From Oscillospiraceae bacterium (GTDB lineage Bacteria > Bacillota_A > Clostridia > Oscillospirales > Oscillospiraceae), in contig JAFYAB010000078.1 of assembly GCA_017540945.1 (NCBI GenBank), forward strand, positions 1 to 49,976: 49,976 bases of DNA. Direction: 5' to 3'. Position numbers and translations under genes: made by a program. The notes beneath the pieces are model-generated. The model was not told where the DNA came from. It ran no database searches and saw nothing but the letters and a program-made list of their open reading frames with translations. Positions 34,627 through 41,577 of the stretch are shown here, in pieces (within the stretch, counting starts at the first letter, position 1; every line of letters starts with the position of its first letter).

Positions 34627-35916
34627 TCAGCAGGGGGAGGATTTCGGGATCAGGATCGAGGCGGTGGTCCCCATGCCCGGCGCGGATACGATCCGCAGGC
34701 TGCCGCCGCTGATCCGGGCGAGTCTGGCGCGGATGTTGGCCAGCGCGATGTGGGAGCCGCTGCCGGTGCCCGCGGTCTCCGGGTCGAAGCCCACGCCGTC
34801 GTCGATCACGCTGAGCTCATAGTGATCCTCCAGCTCCCGGCTGCGGATGGTCACGGTGCCTCTTCCGTTTTCCGTCTGGCGGATGCCGTGGGTCACGGCG
34901 TTTTCCACCAGCGGCTGCAGCGTCAGGGTCGGCAGGGAAAAGGCCTCGCATTCCAGATCGTAGACGATGGTGAGATCGTCGCCGAAGCGGAGCTTCTGCA
35001 GGGCGAGGTAGTTTTGCGTGTGACGCAGCTCCTGATAAAAGAGGATCGGCTGGTCGTTTTCGATGGACTGCATGTTGTGCCGCAAAAACCGGGAAAAATC
35101 CCCCACGGCCTTTTCCGCCTTCTCCGGATCCACGCGGCAGAGCGCCTGGATGGTCCCAAGGGAGTTGTAGAGAAAATGGGGCTGGATCTGCCCCAGCATC
35201 AGATCGATCTTCAGCTGCTCCGCTTCCTGTTCCTGCCGGTAGTATTTCTCGGACTGGTCGGAGAGCACAAAAATGAACATGACCAGCACCGCCATCGCCA
35301 CGGAGAAGACGATGAGGTTCAGCCCGTAAAAGAAGCTTTGGATTCCCATGGCGGCCATGGGAGCCGTCAGGTAGAGCGCAAAGGCAATCCGTTCCCGCTT
35401 TGAGAGCCGGTCCCGGCTGCGCAGCAGCACGGCCATGCTGCCCAGGAGCAGCAGCCCCGGGCAGAGAAGGGAGAGGGGATAGAGGGCCTCGCGGTGATAG
35501 ACATTGTCGGAGTCGATGGTATAGAACAGGCCGGTAAACTGCGAGACGTCCAGGAGTATGATGTGGACCGCCAGAAGAACGGCGAACGCGATCCGGACCG
35601 CCTTCTTTTTGCGTTTCTGGTCCGAAAGGGACAAAAGATACTTGGCGCCGATGTAGGCCAGAACGCAGGAGAACAGGAACTCGCAGTAGTTGGCCGCCTG
35701 CAGCGCGATCCGCGCCGCGGCGCCCGGGGTCCCCCGGAGCAGCAGACCTGCCAGGTTTCCGCCGGAAAAGAGGAGCAGGAAGACGTTATACCACAGAAAA
35801 TAATGCTTTGTGTGCCGGTCCAGCTTCCGCACCACCAGCACCTGCAGCGTGTTGAGCAGGGCCAGGGTCATGGCCGCGATGCTGACGGACAGGTTGACGA
35901 CCTCAATGTGATGCAT
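34627..35916 (-). CDS. LytS/YehU-type sensor histidine kinase
   Basis: A 429-residue protein from the ATG at 35916 (AGGAGG 9 bases upstream; a GTG two codons earlier is too close to that site). Seven hydrophobic helices fill residues about 10-220 with short loops, so the sensor part is membrane-embedded without a large outside domain. The His_kinase region follows with QPHFLYNSL (phospho-acceptor H247), then an HATPase_c domain with the N-box QPLVENAVTHG, the DDGVGFD box, and a glycine-rich lid near GTGSGSHIALANI. It is complete. The signal may be sensed within or near the membrane. It is separated from its presumed response regulator (29763-30602) by the giant repeat gene, an unusual split, and has its own promoter without the 16-base box. 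Confidence 0.9.
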   Translation of the reverse strand: MHHIEVVNLSVSIAAMTLALLNTLQVLVVRKLDRHTKHYFLWYNVFLLLFSGGNLAGLLLRGTPGAAARIALQAANYCEFLFSCVLAYIGAKYLLSLSDQKRKKKAVRIAFAVLLAVHIILLDVSQFTGLFYTIDSDNVYHREALYPLSLLCPGLLLLGSMAVLLRSRDRLSKRERIAFALYLTAPMAAMGIQSFFYGLNLIVFSVAMAVLVMFIFVLSDQSEKYYRQEQEAEQLKIDLMLGQIQPHFLYNSLGTIQALCRVDPEKAEKAVGDFSRFLRHNMQSIENDQPILFYQELRHTQNYLALQKLRFGDDLTIVYDLECEAFSLPTLTLQPLVENAVTHGIRQTENGRGTVTIRSRELEDHYELSVIDDGVGFDPETAGTGSGSHIALANIRARLARISGGSLRIVSAPGMGTTASILIPKSSPC

Positions 35917-35951
35917 CCCCACGGACCTCCTTTCTCCGGTCTTTCCATTTC

Positions 35952-35980
35952 ATTATACAACCGGAATCAGAGAAACGCAA
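35952..35980 (-). promoter_or_regulatory. Promoter of the histidine kinase gene
   Basis: TTGCGT (35980-35975), a 17-base spacer and a perfect TATAAT (35957-35952) on the minus strand end about 35 bases before the kinase start. No 16-base box is present, so the sensor is probably made constitutively. The -35 lies inside the hairpin at 35970-36009. Confidence 0.65.
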
Positions 35981-36009
35981 TCCTTATCTGGACAAGGATT
36001 GCGTTTCTC
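35970..36009 (-). terminator. Strong hairpin behind the 36018-38198 gene
   Basis: GAGAAACGCAATCCTT and AAGGATTGCGTTTCTC form a perfect 16-bp stem with an 8-base loop, starting 9 bases after the stop of the upstream minus-strand gene. There is no T-run, so termination may be incomplete. The stem contains the -35 of the kinase promoter. Confidence 0.6.
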
Positions 36010-36017
36010 CGTTCATT

Positions 36018-38198
36018 TTATGGCAGGATCTGCTGCTGCGCTTCCGGGCCGTTCATGTTCTGGGCGCCCAGCTTCGGCTCCGCCGGCTGCACAAGCTTTT
36101 GCGGGGCGTTCTGCAGGCCGCCGGCCTGCTTCTGCTGCTCCAGCTTCTGGTTGTACCGGGTGACAGCGTCGGTGATGTTCAGCGTTCCCTGGACGGGGCT
36201 TACCTTCTTGTAGAATTCCAGGTCGTTCTCAATATCCGCGAGATGTTCGTTCGCCACAATGTTTTCGGCGTATTTCTCGAACTTCTCCATCTCCTTCGGG
36301 TCGTTCAGCTTTCCGGGGAAGCTGGGGATCGGCGAATAGAGCATGCGGACGCCGCCGATCAAGTCGTTCGTGTTGTCGAGATAGATGCTGCCGGGCTCAA
36401 CGGGCATCTGACGCAGATACTTTTCCTGGGGAAAGCCGGGACGCTCCACGGAGGGGGGAGGATTCACGAAATTCGTTTCGGTCATAAACCTGTTGTAGGC
36501 GGAATTCGGGTCGGTTTCGATGTTCTTTGCGTGTTCCATCAGCCGCGTTCCGGCGAGCTTGGACATAACGATCTGCTTGGCGAGCTGCTTTTTTTGTTCC
36601 TTGCTGAGCGTTTTGCCCTCCTGCCGGGCCTTGATCATCTGATACTCGGCCTCATGGGACTTCTGCTCGAAGCCCTGGATCTTGACCATGCCCTTGAGGA
36701 GCTCCAGCTTTTTCTCGTCCATGTTGTAGCTCTTGACGGCGACGTCCTTCAGACGGCTGTCCTGCTCGAAGAGCTCCAGCAGCTCCTTGCTCATGAGGAT
36801 GGTGCCGCGGGTCTGGTCCGGGATCTTGGTGCCGGAGAAATCGTTGAAATCGCAGCCGAACTGATTGACGCCGTTGGCCATCAGCATGGCCAGCGGGCCG
36901 ATATCCCCGTTCCGATAGGCGTCAAAGGCGTCCGCCGCCGCCAAACGGCCCGGATTCACGTAGCTCTTGATCGACTGGCCGCCGCCGTCGCGAGGTCCGG
37001 GTTTCGTGATGAACAAATCCGTCGTGCCCATGGAACGGGCGCTCATGTGGGCGAGCTTCACACAGTCATGCTGGGGATAGCCCGCCAGGCGCAGGGACTC
37101 CTCCACCGTGGGATCATACTGCAGCGGGTCCACCGCCTTCCCGGCCCGTATGAGATCGTCCTGGAAGCAGGCCGCCAGGGCGACCGCGGCGAACTGGGCG
37201 TCCGTCAGCGGTTTGCCGCCGATGCGCACGCTGTTCTGATCAAAGTGCCGGAACTTGTAGTCCTGCCCCGCCCGCTGATCGGGGTGCAGCTTCTGCGTCT
37301 GGTTCTCTGGCAGCCCTCTTTCGCGGATCTCGTCCTTGAGCTTCTGCTCGTTCTGATCGTCCTGCTGCTTGAGCCGCTGCCGGACGCCGTCCTCATCCGT
37401 GGTCAGAATGGTCAGGTCGCGGAAATTCTTTTCGGTGTAATATGCGTAGTTCGCGCCGAGGGGATGATTTTCCTCGTGCTTGAGAAAATCGTTCCGCTTG
37501 TCCGGGGTCGGCTTGAAGACGCTGACGAACTGCTGCTTGCCCTTTTCGGCCTGATCGACCTTGTCCTTGGCCTCCTTCAGCGCCTTGGCGTTGGCGATGC
37601 GCTCCTTCTCGGCGTTCAGCTCTTCGGTTTCCCTCTGGGCGACCGTAGAACGGCCAACGGCATAGTCCTCCAGCTTGGCCGCGGCGTTCGCGCGGTCCTG
37701 CTGCGCCTTCAGCCAGGCGCGGTGCTGCTGACGGAAGGGGAAGCGAAGGAGCTTCCGCGCAAGCCAGCGCCAGCCGGTCAGGGGCCTTACCGGCGCCGCG
37801 GGAAGCTGTTCCGGCTCCACGGGCTCGGAATGGGTCCAGCGAAGCTTGCCGGTGTCCTCTTCAAGCTGCAGCTGTACCGGCTTCGTCTGGCCCGCGGGGT
37901 AGACGAAGACGTTGCCCATCATGACCTGCCGGAAGAACGCCTCCGTGCCGGGTTTATAGGGCGTGTCGTTGACGTTCATCGGGAAGTCGTCTCCCCTGGA
38001 ATCCGGGCACATGACCAGGATCCTGGGCACGATGCCGGCGCTCAGCGGCGCATTTTTGTCCTTGTCGAGCCGGATGCCGAACTGGTCGAACAGATATTCG
38101 TCCATTTTCTGCTTGAGAACGTAACTGAGCTCGCCGTTCAGGGCGGGCAGGCCGGAATCCTCCGGCCGGGAACAGCGGGGACGGATCGGATTTGGCAT
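36018..38198 (-). CDS. Large unknown protein under the box promoter, candidate T4SS effector
   Basis: A 726-residue protein without signal peptide or membrane helix; AAAGGAAG precedes the ATG at 38198. Its leader and start (AAAGGAAGAACAACACCATGCC) resemble those of the giant repeat gene. The order is: an N-terminal domain of about 140 residues, a basic segment rich in Arg/Trp (about 140-175), a coiled coil rich in Lys, Glu and Ala (about 175-230), and a larger helical domain (about 300-600) with a His/Gly/Asp-rich patch (TKPGPRDGGGQ). The last 60 residues are Gln/Asn/Pro-rich and end in PEAQQQILP. I recognise no family. Since it has its own copy of the conserved box, it belongs to the same regulon as the T4SS and is a good candidate for secreted cargo. 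Confidence 0.8.
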   Translation of the reverse strand: MPNPIRPRCSRPEDSGLPALNGELSYVLKQKMDEYLFDQFGIRLDKDKNAPLSAGIVPRILVMCPDSRGDDFPMNVNDTPYKPGTEAFFRQVMMGNVFVYPAGQTKPVQLQLEEDTGKLRWTHSEPVEPEQLPAAPVRPLTGWRWLARKLLRFPFRQQHRAWLKAQQDRANAAAKLEDYAVGRSTVAQRETEELNAEKERIANAKALKEAKDKVDQAEKGKQQFVSVFKPTPDKRNDFLKHEENHPLGANYAYYTEKNFRDLTILTTDEDGVRQRLKQQDDQNEQKLKDEIRERGLPENQTQKLHPDQRAGQDYKFRHFDQNSVRIGGKPLTDAQFAAVALAACFQDDLIRAGKAVDPLQYDPTVEESLRLAGYPQHDCVKLAHMSARSMGTTDLFITKPGPRDGGGQSIKSYVNPGRLAAADAFDAYRNGDIGPLAMLMANGVNQFGCDFNDFSGTKIPDQTRGTILMSKELLELFEQDSRLKDVAVKSYNMDEKKLELLKGMVKIQGFEQKSHEAEYQMIKARQEGKTLSKEQKKQLAKQIVMSKLAGTRLMEHAKNIETDPNSAYNRFMTETNFVNPPPSVERPGFPQEKYLRQMPVEPGSIYLDNTNDLIGGVRMLYSPIPSFPGKLNDPKEMEKFEKYAENIVANEHLADIENDLEFYKKVSPVQGTLNITDAVTRYNQKLEQQKQAGGLQNAPQKLVQPAEPKLGAQNMNGPEAQQQILP

Positions 38199-38272
38199 GG
38201 TGTTGTTCTTCCTTTCTCTACTAAGCGTTTTTCAGACTTCCGCGGAAACGGCGTCACGTTATGCCTGATGAT

Positions 38273-38306
38273 ATAATAGCGGATCGGGCGTACAAAAACA
38301 TTACAA
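38273..38306 (-). promoter_or_regulatory. Box promoter of the 36018-38198 gene
   Basis: Third perfect copy of TTGTAATGTTTTTGTA (38306-38291, minus strand), again 12 bases before a -10, here TATTAT (38278-38273). It ends 75 bases before the start codon of the unknown gene. Confidence 0.8.
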
Positions 38307-38420
38307 TTTTCCCTCAAAAACGAAGGAATTTCTGCCCTGAAGCGCTGCACGATCCGCGGCAGGAGGCCGAACCGCTTTTTTACAGTAACGGGTTTCGCGG
38401 AAAAACGGCGAAAAACAGAG

Positions 38421-38449
38421 AAAAACCTTGAAATCCGAAGATTTCAAGG
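38421..38449 (-). terminator. Terminator with TTCG tetraloop
   Basis: Read leftwards, CCTTGAAATC-TTCG-GATTTCAAGG is followed directly by TTTTT and further T-rich sequence. The UUCG-type loop makes it very stable. It lies about 200 bases beyond the end of the membrane-protein gene at 38650. Confidence 0.75.
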
Positions 38450-38649
38450 TTGATTCTCTGGCAGGGGCACAAGGACTTGTCTGCATTTTGCTTCGCAAAA
38501 TATAGGATGCGCCGACGGGGACGGCGGCGCCCGACAGCCCACCGGACTGTCGGATTTGAATCTTCAAGTCCTTGGGCTGTCCAAACAAAGAAACAGATGG
38601 ATTTGCGTTTTTGATGGATTCGAACGCTTGTAAGCAAGGAAAAAGCTCC
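38450..38649. other. Gene-free multi-hairpin stretch
   Basis: CAAGGACTTG (38470-38479) is the reverse complement of CAAGTCCTTG (38565-38574). Between them lie the hairpins ATTTTGC-TTC-GCAAAAT and CCGACAG/CTGTCGG. No gene with a ribosome site is found here. The nested symmetry suggests a non-autonomous mobile repeat or a structured RNA; it may occur elsewhere in the genome. Together with the terminator at 38421-38449 it fills the gap between two genes. Confidence 0.45.
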
Positions 38650-39255
38650 TCACGCTTTCCTTGAAAAATGCTTGTATGCCAAAACTCCGATCGGGAGGAA
38701 GTAGATGCACCAGATCAAAAGGGCGATCGTGCCTCCTTTGCCGCTTTCGCCGCTCGCCATGTTAGTAAATACACCTGTCATCGGCATAATAAAGCAGCCA
38801 ATAAAGAAAACTCCGTGTATCATCAGCAAATATTTCAGCCACTTATCCGCAGCGCCGTCCACCTGAATGGACAACCCAACGAAAAAGGTGGAAACCGCCA
38901 TCATTCCGTATCCGAGTAAGTCGTAGTTGAAAAACAGGCCGCCGCGTTGAAAATCCAGCAGCCGGATCGCCTGCTCTGTCAGAGTCTCCTGCCGGATGCT
39001 TGTCGTTTGTGCAAAGTAGACCAGAAAGATCAGGACTGCATAAATTGCAGAAAAGACCAATCCGATATTGGCAGACACGCGCCGTTCGTCGCTGCATTCG
39101 TTTTGAAAACCGGCCGTCATCATAATATAGCCGATCGGCAAAAACATACAGACAAGATAGGAGCCAAAAGGATAATCAACGAGCATACATAATGCAAAAA
39201 GAAAGACTGACACGGCAACAATGGCTGACCCGATTTTGGGGATTGACTGATTCAA
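38650..39255 (-). CDS. Six-helix membrane protein, unknown
   Basis: About 201 residues from a TTG at 39255, chosen because GGAAGGTG lies 5-6 bases upstream; an ATG at 39270 is the alternative but has no ribosome site. Six hydrophobic helices span almost the whole length, the first two close together (SAIVAVSVFLFALCMLV and LVCMFLPIGYIMMTAGF). The loop FQNECSDERR after the second helix is charged. There are no transport or catalytic motifs I can name. AT content is higher than in the secretion locus. It sits alone between repeat-rich stretches, with the IS3 remnant upstream, so it may be recently acquired. Confidence 0.75.
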   Translation of the reverse strand: MNQSIPKIGSAIVAVSVFLFALCMLVDYPFGSYLVCMFLPIGYIMMTAGFQNECSDERRVSANIGLVFSAIYAVLIFLVYFAQTTSIRQETLTEQAIRLLDFQRGGLFFNYDLLGYGMMAVSTFFVGLSIQVDGAADKWLKYLLMIHGVFFIGCFIMPMTGVFTNMASGESGKGGTIALLIWCIYFLPIGVLAYKHFSRKA

Positions 39256-39329
39256 TATATCACCTTCCATGTAGCTTAATGCGCATCGAGCACTCACCGT
39301 ATTATATCGAAAAGTGATCGTTCTTGCAA

Positions 39330-39430
39330 CCATTATTCATTTTTCAGTTTTAAGTCTTCAGTATTCATTTCGAAAATCCTGTCGGGAGAAACTGAAGAAT
39401 GAAGACTGAAAACTTAAGAATGAAGAATGG
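39330..39430. repeat. Large imperfect palindrome next to an IS end
   Basis: The 41 bases at 39330-39370 match the reverse complement of 39390-39430 in roughly 34 positions. The arms consist of variants of GAATGAAGACTGAAAACTT and are AT-rich, unlike the surroundings. The right arm ends five bases before the IS3 end at 39436. It could act as a terminator in both directions or be a small repeat element into which the IS inserted. Confidence 0.65.
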
Positions 39431-39435
39431 AAAGT

Positions 39436-40243
39436 TGTACAGTAAAAGTGGACACTCCGAGGAGTGAATGATATACTCAAGCAAAGGGGTGTGAAAGATG
39501 AAAAGAACGTACAGCAAAGAGTTCAAGGTGAAGGCCTGCGAGTTGGTGCTAAAGGACGGGATCAAGCATGCCGTCGTAGCGGAAAAACTCGGGATCAACA
39601 AGGTCATGCTCTACCAATGGATCAGCCAGTATGAAACCTTTGGCGACGAAGCGTTTGTTGGCAAGGGCCATCAGCGCTCGGCAGACGCTGAGCTGCGGAA
39701 GCTCCGAAAGGAAAACGAGCGGCTGAAGATGGAGAATGAGATCCTAAAAAAAGCAGCGGCATACTTTGCGGAACACCCGGCAGACGAATGAGATTTGCGA
39801 GAGAGGAACTTTCGCAGTATCCAATCAGGAAAGTATGCGGTATGCTGGGTGTGTCCCGAAGCGGGTATTACAAGCCCTGCAGGCAAACAGAAACTGAAGA
39901 AAAAGAACTTGAACAAGCTGTGATTCATTCTTTTCATCGGAATCACGGCAGATATGGCAGAATCCGCATTCGCAAGGAATTGCTGAACAAGGGGATAGAC
40001 ATCAGCGAGTACCGGATCAGCAATATCCTGCGAAAAAACGGCCTGGAGGCCAAAAGTGGCCGAACCGGCAAGCGGAAGCACACCGAAACGACGCCGGTAC
40101 AGTATCTGGAAGAGAATTTGATCAAGGATAAATTCAAGGTCAAGCAGCCGAATTACCTGTGGTGCTCCGACATCACAGAGCTGAAATGCCGGGGAACCAA
40201 GCTGTATCTGTGCGGAATCATTGATGTGGCAACCAGGCGGATT
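39436..40243 (+). mobile_element. IS3-family insertion sequence, 3' half missing
   Basis: The left end TGTACAGTAAAAGTGGACAC is typical of an IS3/IS150-type terminal repeat. Two overlapping frames follow with IS3 OrfA and OrfB features. Near 40243 the OrfB sequence breaks off in the integrase core and unrelated sequence begins. No matching right end is visible, so the copy cannot move by itself. Confidence 0.75.
39498..39791 (+). CDS. IS3-family transposase OrfA
   Basis: A complete 97-residue OrfA: an N-terminal helix-turn-helix (KRTYSKEFKVKACELV, then VAEKLGINKVMLYQWI) and a C-terminal leucine-zipper-like coiled coil (LRKLRKENERLKMENEILKK). It binds the element's ends. Its stop overlaps the OrfB start (ATGA at 39788-39791). 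A run of seven A at 39746-39752, in the reading CTA-AAA-AAA-G, is a good -1 slippage site of the kind that makes the OrfAB transposase; the -1 frame is that of OrfB. Since OrfB is broken, no active transposase is expected. Confidence 0.9.
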   Translation: MKRTYSKEFKVKACELVLKDGIKHAVVAEKLGINKVMLYQWISQYETFGDEAFVGKGHQRSADAELRKLRKENERLKMENEILKKAAAYFAEHPADE

Positions 40244-40315
40244 ACCATGACGCCGAATATTGCCTGGCCGAGTATGGTACAGAGGAAAATGCTGTTAAAA
40301 TCGGAGAAGACCTGA
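39788..40315 (+). pseudogene. IS3-family transposase OrfB, truncated
   Basis: The frame encodes 175 residues, where IS3 OrfB proteins have about 270-300. The N-terminal HTH_21-like region (RKVCGMLGVSRSGYYK, HGRYGRIRIRKEL) is intact, and the integrase core starts with the first catalytic Asp in LWCSDITEL. After GIIDVATRRI (about 40240) the sequence turns into unrelated residues and stops, so the second Asp and the Glu of the DDE triad are gone. The loss is a deletion or a recombination with the sequence that now leads into the acetyltransferase gene. Confidence 0.85.
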
Positions 40316-40353
40316 TTTATGAATCTGAGGTTGCTTCCATTGAGGAGATCGAA

Positions 40354-40887
40354 GTGCATGGCACCGCAGAGATTTGGACGGATCGGCTGGTTTTACGTCG
40401 GCATCGCCCCGAAGACGCGGAAGACCTGTACCGGTATTTTGGGGCAGATCCGGAGATGACGAAATACTCCGGCTGGAATCCCTACGCGACCCTGGAGACG
40501 GCGCGGCAGACGGTACACCGGTTTATGGAGAGCTACCGTGACGAGCATTTCTATGGGTGGGCGATTGAATGTGAGGATGTTCTGTTTGGAACCATCGACG
40601 CCTACGACTATGAAAAAGACCGGATTGAGGTCGGCTTCAGCATCGTAAAAGTCTGCTGGGGACGCGGCTATGCAACAGAGGCACTGAAAGCGGTGCTCTC
40701 CTATCTGACGGAAAACGAGGGCATTTCCTGTGTGACCGCCTGGTGTGCAGCTGAGAACATCGCTTCGCGCAGAGTCCTTGAGAAGGCCGGCATGCAGCTT
40801 GTTCGCACGGAAAAGGACGGGTTGATGGTCGGTGAACATACGTACGACAGGCTGATATTTGAATATCGCAGGGACGTATCACAATAG
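40354..40887 (+). CDS. GNAT-family N-acetyltransferase, RimJ-like
   Basis: A 177-residue protein from a GTG at 40354. The start WTDRLVLRRHRPEDAEDLYRYF and the acetyl-CoA loop region GRGYATEALKAVLSYL are typical of the RimJ/RimL-like acetyltransferases, followed by ENIASRRVLEKAGMQLV. The body is complete. The start is uncertain: the same frame is open back to 40225 and reads through sensible residues (AEYGTEENAVKIGEDLIY) that abut the broken IS3 copy, and there is no clear ribosome site at the GTG. The gene may thus have lost its original 5' part when the IS was truncated. The substrate is unknown. Confidence 0.75.
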   Translation: MHGTAEIWTDRLVLRRHRPEDAEDLYRYFGADPEMTKYSGWNPYATLETARQTVHRFMESYRDEHFYGWAIECEDVLFGTIDAYDYEKDRIEVGFSIVKVCWGRGYATEALKAVLSYLTENEGISCVTAWCAAENIASRRVLEKAGMQLVRTEKDGLMVGEHTYDRLIFEYRRDVSQ

Positions 40888-41416
40888 TAGACTGCTGATG
40901 AACTCCAAAACCAAAGAAAAATCACAGCAAATGAGATTGCTGAGCTTATCAAGGATTGGCGAAATGCTTTTCTGTCCAAAACCAAAAAGGCAATTAACTT
41001 TGAACTCAAAACAGGAAGCAACTCCCTAAAAGCAGATAAAAGAGAACTGGTATGTCAAGTGCTTTTCAGTACGCAGCATACCAGTTTTCCTATCGGCCAC
41101 CCCGTCAGGCAACTGCCAGAACCAGCTTTTGTTTTGAAACTTTCTTTTGAACAGTTCTATTTCTGAGTAGGATTTCAGCCTTTTCTGTATCGGTATCAGC
41201 GTGCATCTCTGTTCAGAATGGCTTAGAGGCAGAAAGGAGGGAAATCGCAGGCTGGGAGGAGTGTCGCAATTCCTATGTGCATTTTTGTACAACATGAACG
41301 AAATAATGTGGCCGATTCAGCTAATATACATGAATAACGGTCCATTTATTGTGTTTTTGTACATATTTCAGAAACATAATCTATGCAGAATCACCAATGT
41401 CAAGGCAAAGAGAAAC

Positions 41417-41445
41417 TTGACAGATCGCGAAAAAAGTGGTAAAAG
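41417..41445 (+). promoter_or_regulatory. Probable promoter of the amylase gene
   Basis: A perfect TTGACA (41417-41422), a 17-base spacer and TAAAAG (41440-41445) as a weaker -10. It lies about 130 bases before the amylase ATG, so the mRNA would have a long leader that includes the hairpin at 41480-41538. Confidence 0.55.
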
Positions 41446-41479
41446 GGCCGCCAAGGTGCCAGCCGGTGCCTTCAATATG

Positions 41480-41538
41480 CCTCCCGGTAGGATTCAACCG
41501 TCGCGGACTCAGGCTCCCGGGAGGACGATCCTGTTTTT
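41480..41538 (+). terminator. Leader hairpin with T-run, possible attenuator
   Basis: CCTCCCGG (41480-41487) pairs with CCGGGAGG (41517-41524). AGGAT (41489-41493) could pair with ATCCT (41528-41532), which crosses the first stem, so the two pairings form a pseudoknot or compete. TTTTT follows at 41534-41538. It stands between promoter and amylase start and could control read-through. Confidence 0.4.
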
Positions 41539-41577
41539 AACATCCCTATCAAGCGTCTGGTGAAAGGAGGTTCTGCA

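Larger units (their letters stand above)
40888..41577 (+). other. Gene-free spacer with gene remnant and leader signals
   Basis: A frame without a start codon from 40891 to about 41166 reads ADELQNQRKITANEIAEL and more, helical and protein-like, probably the tail of a lost gene. AACTGGTATG (41045-41054) and CATACCAGTT (41077-41086) form a hairpin. At 41346-41361 a sequence matches the 16-base box in 13 positions, with CATAAT 13 bases on. AT content is higher than elsewhere. A promoter and leader hairpin for the amylase gene lie near the right end. Confidence 0.5.

Noticed and set aside
38450..38600. tRNA-like segment (GATTCAAATC near 38550 on the minus strand)
   Set aside because: No matching acceptor stem, anticodon arm or D-arm can be placed around it.
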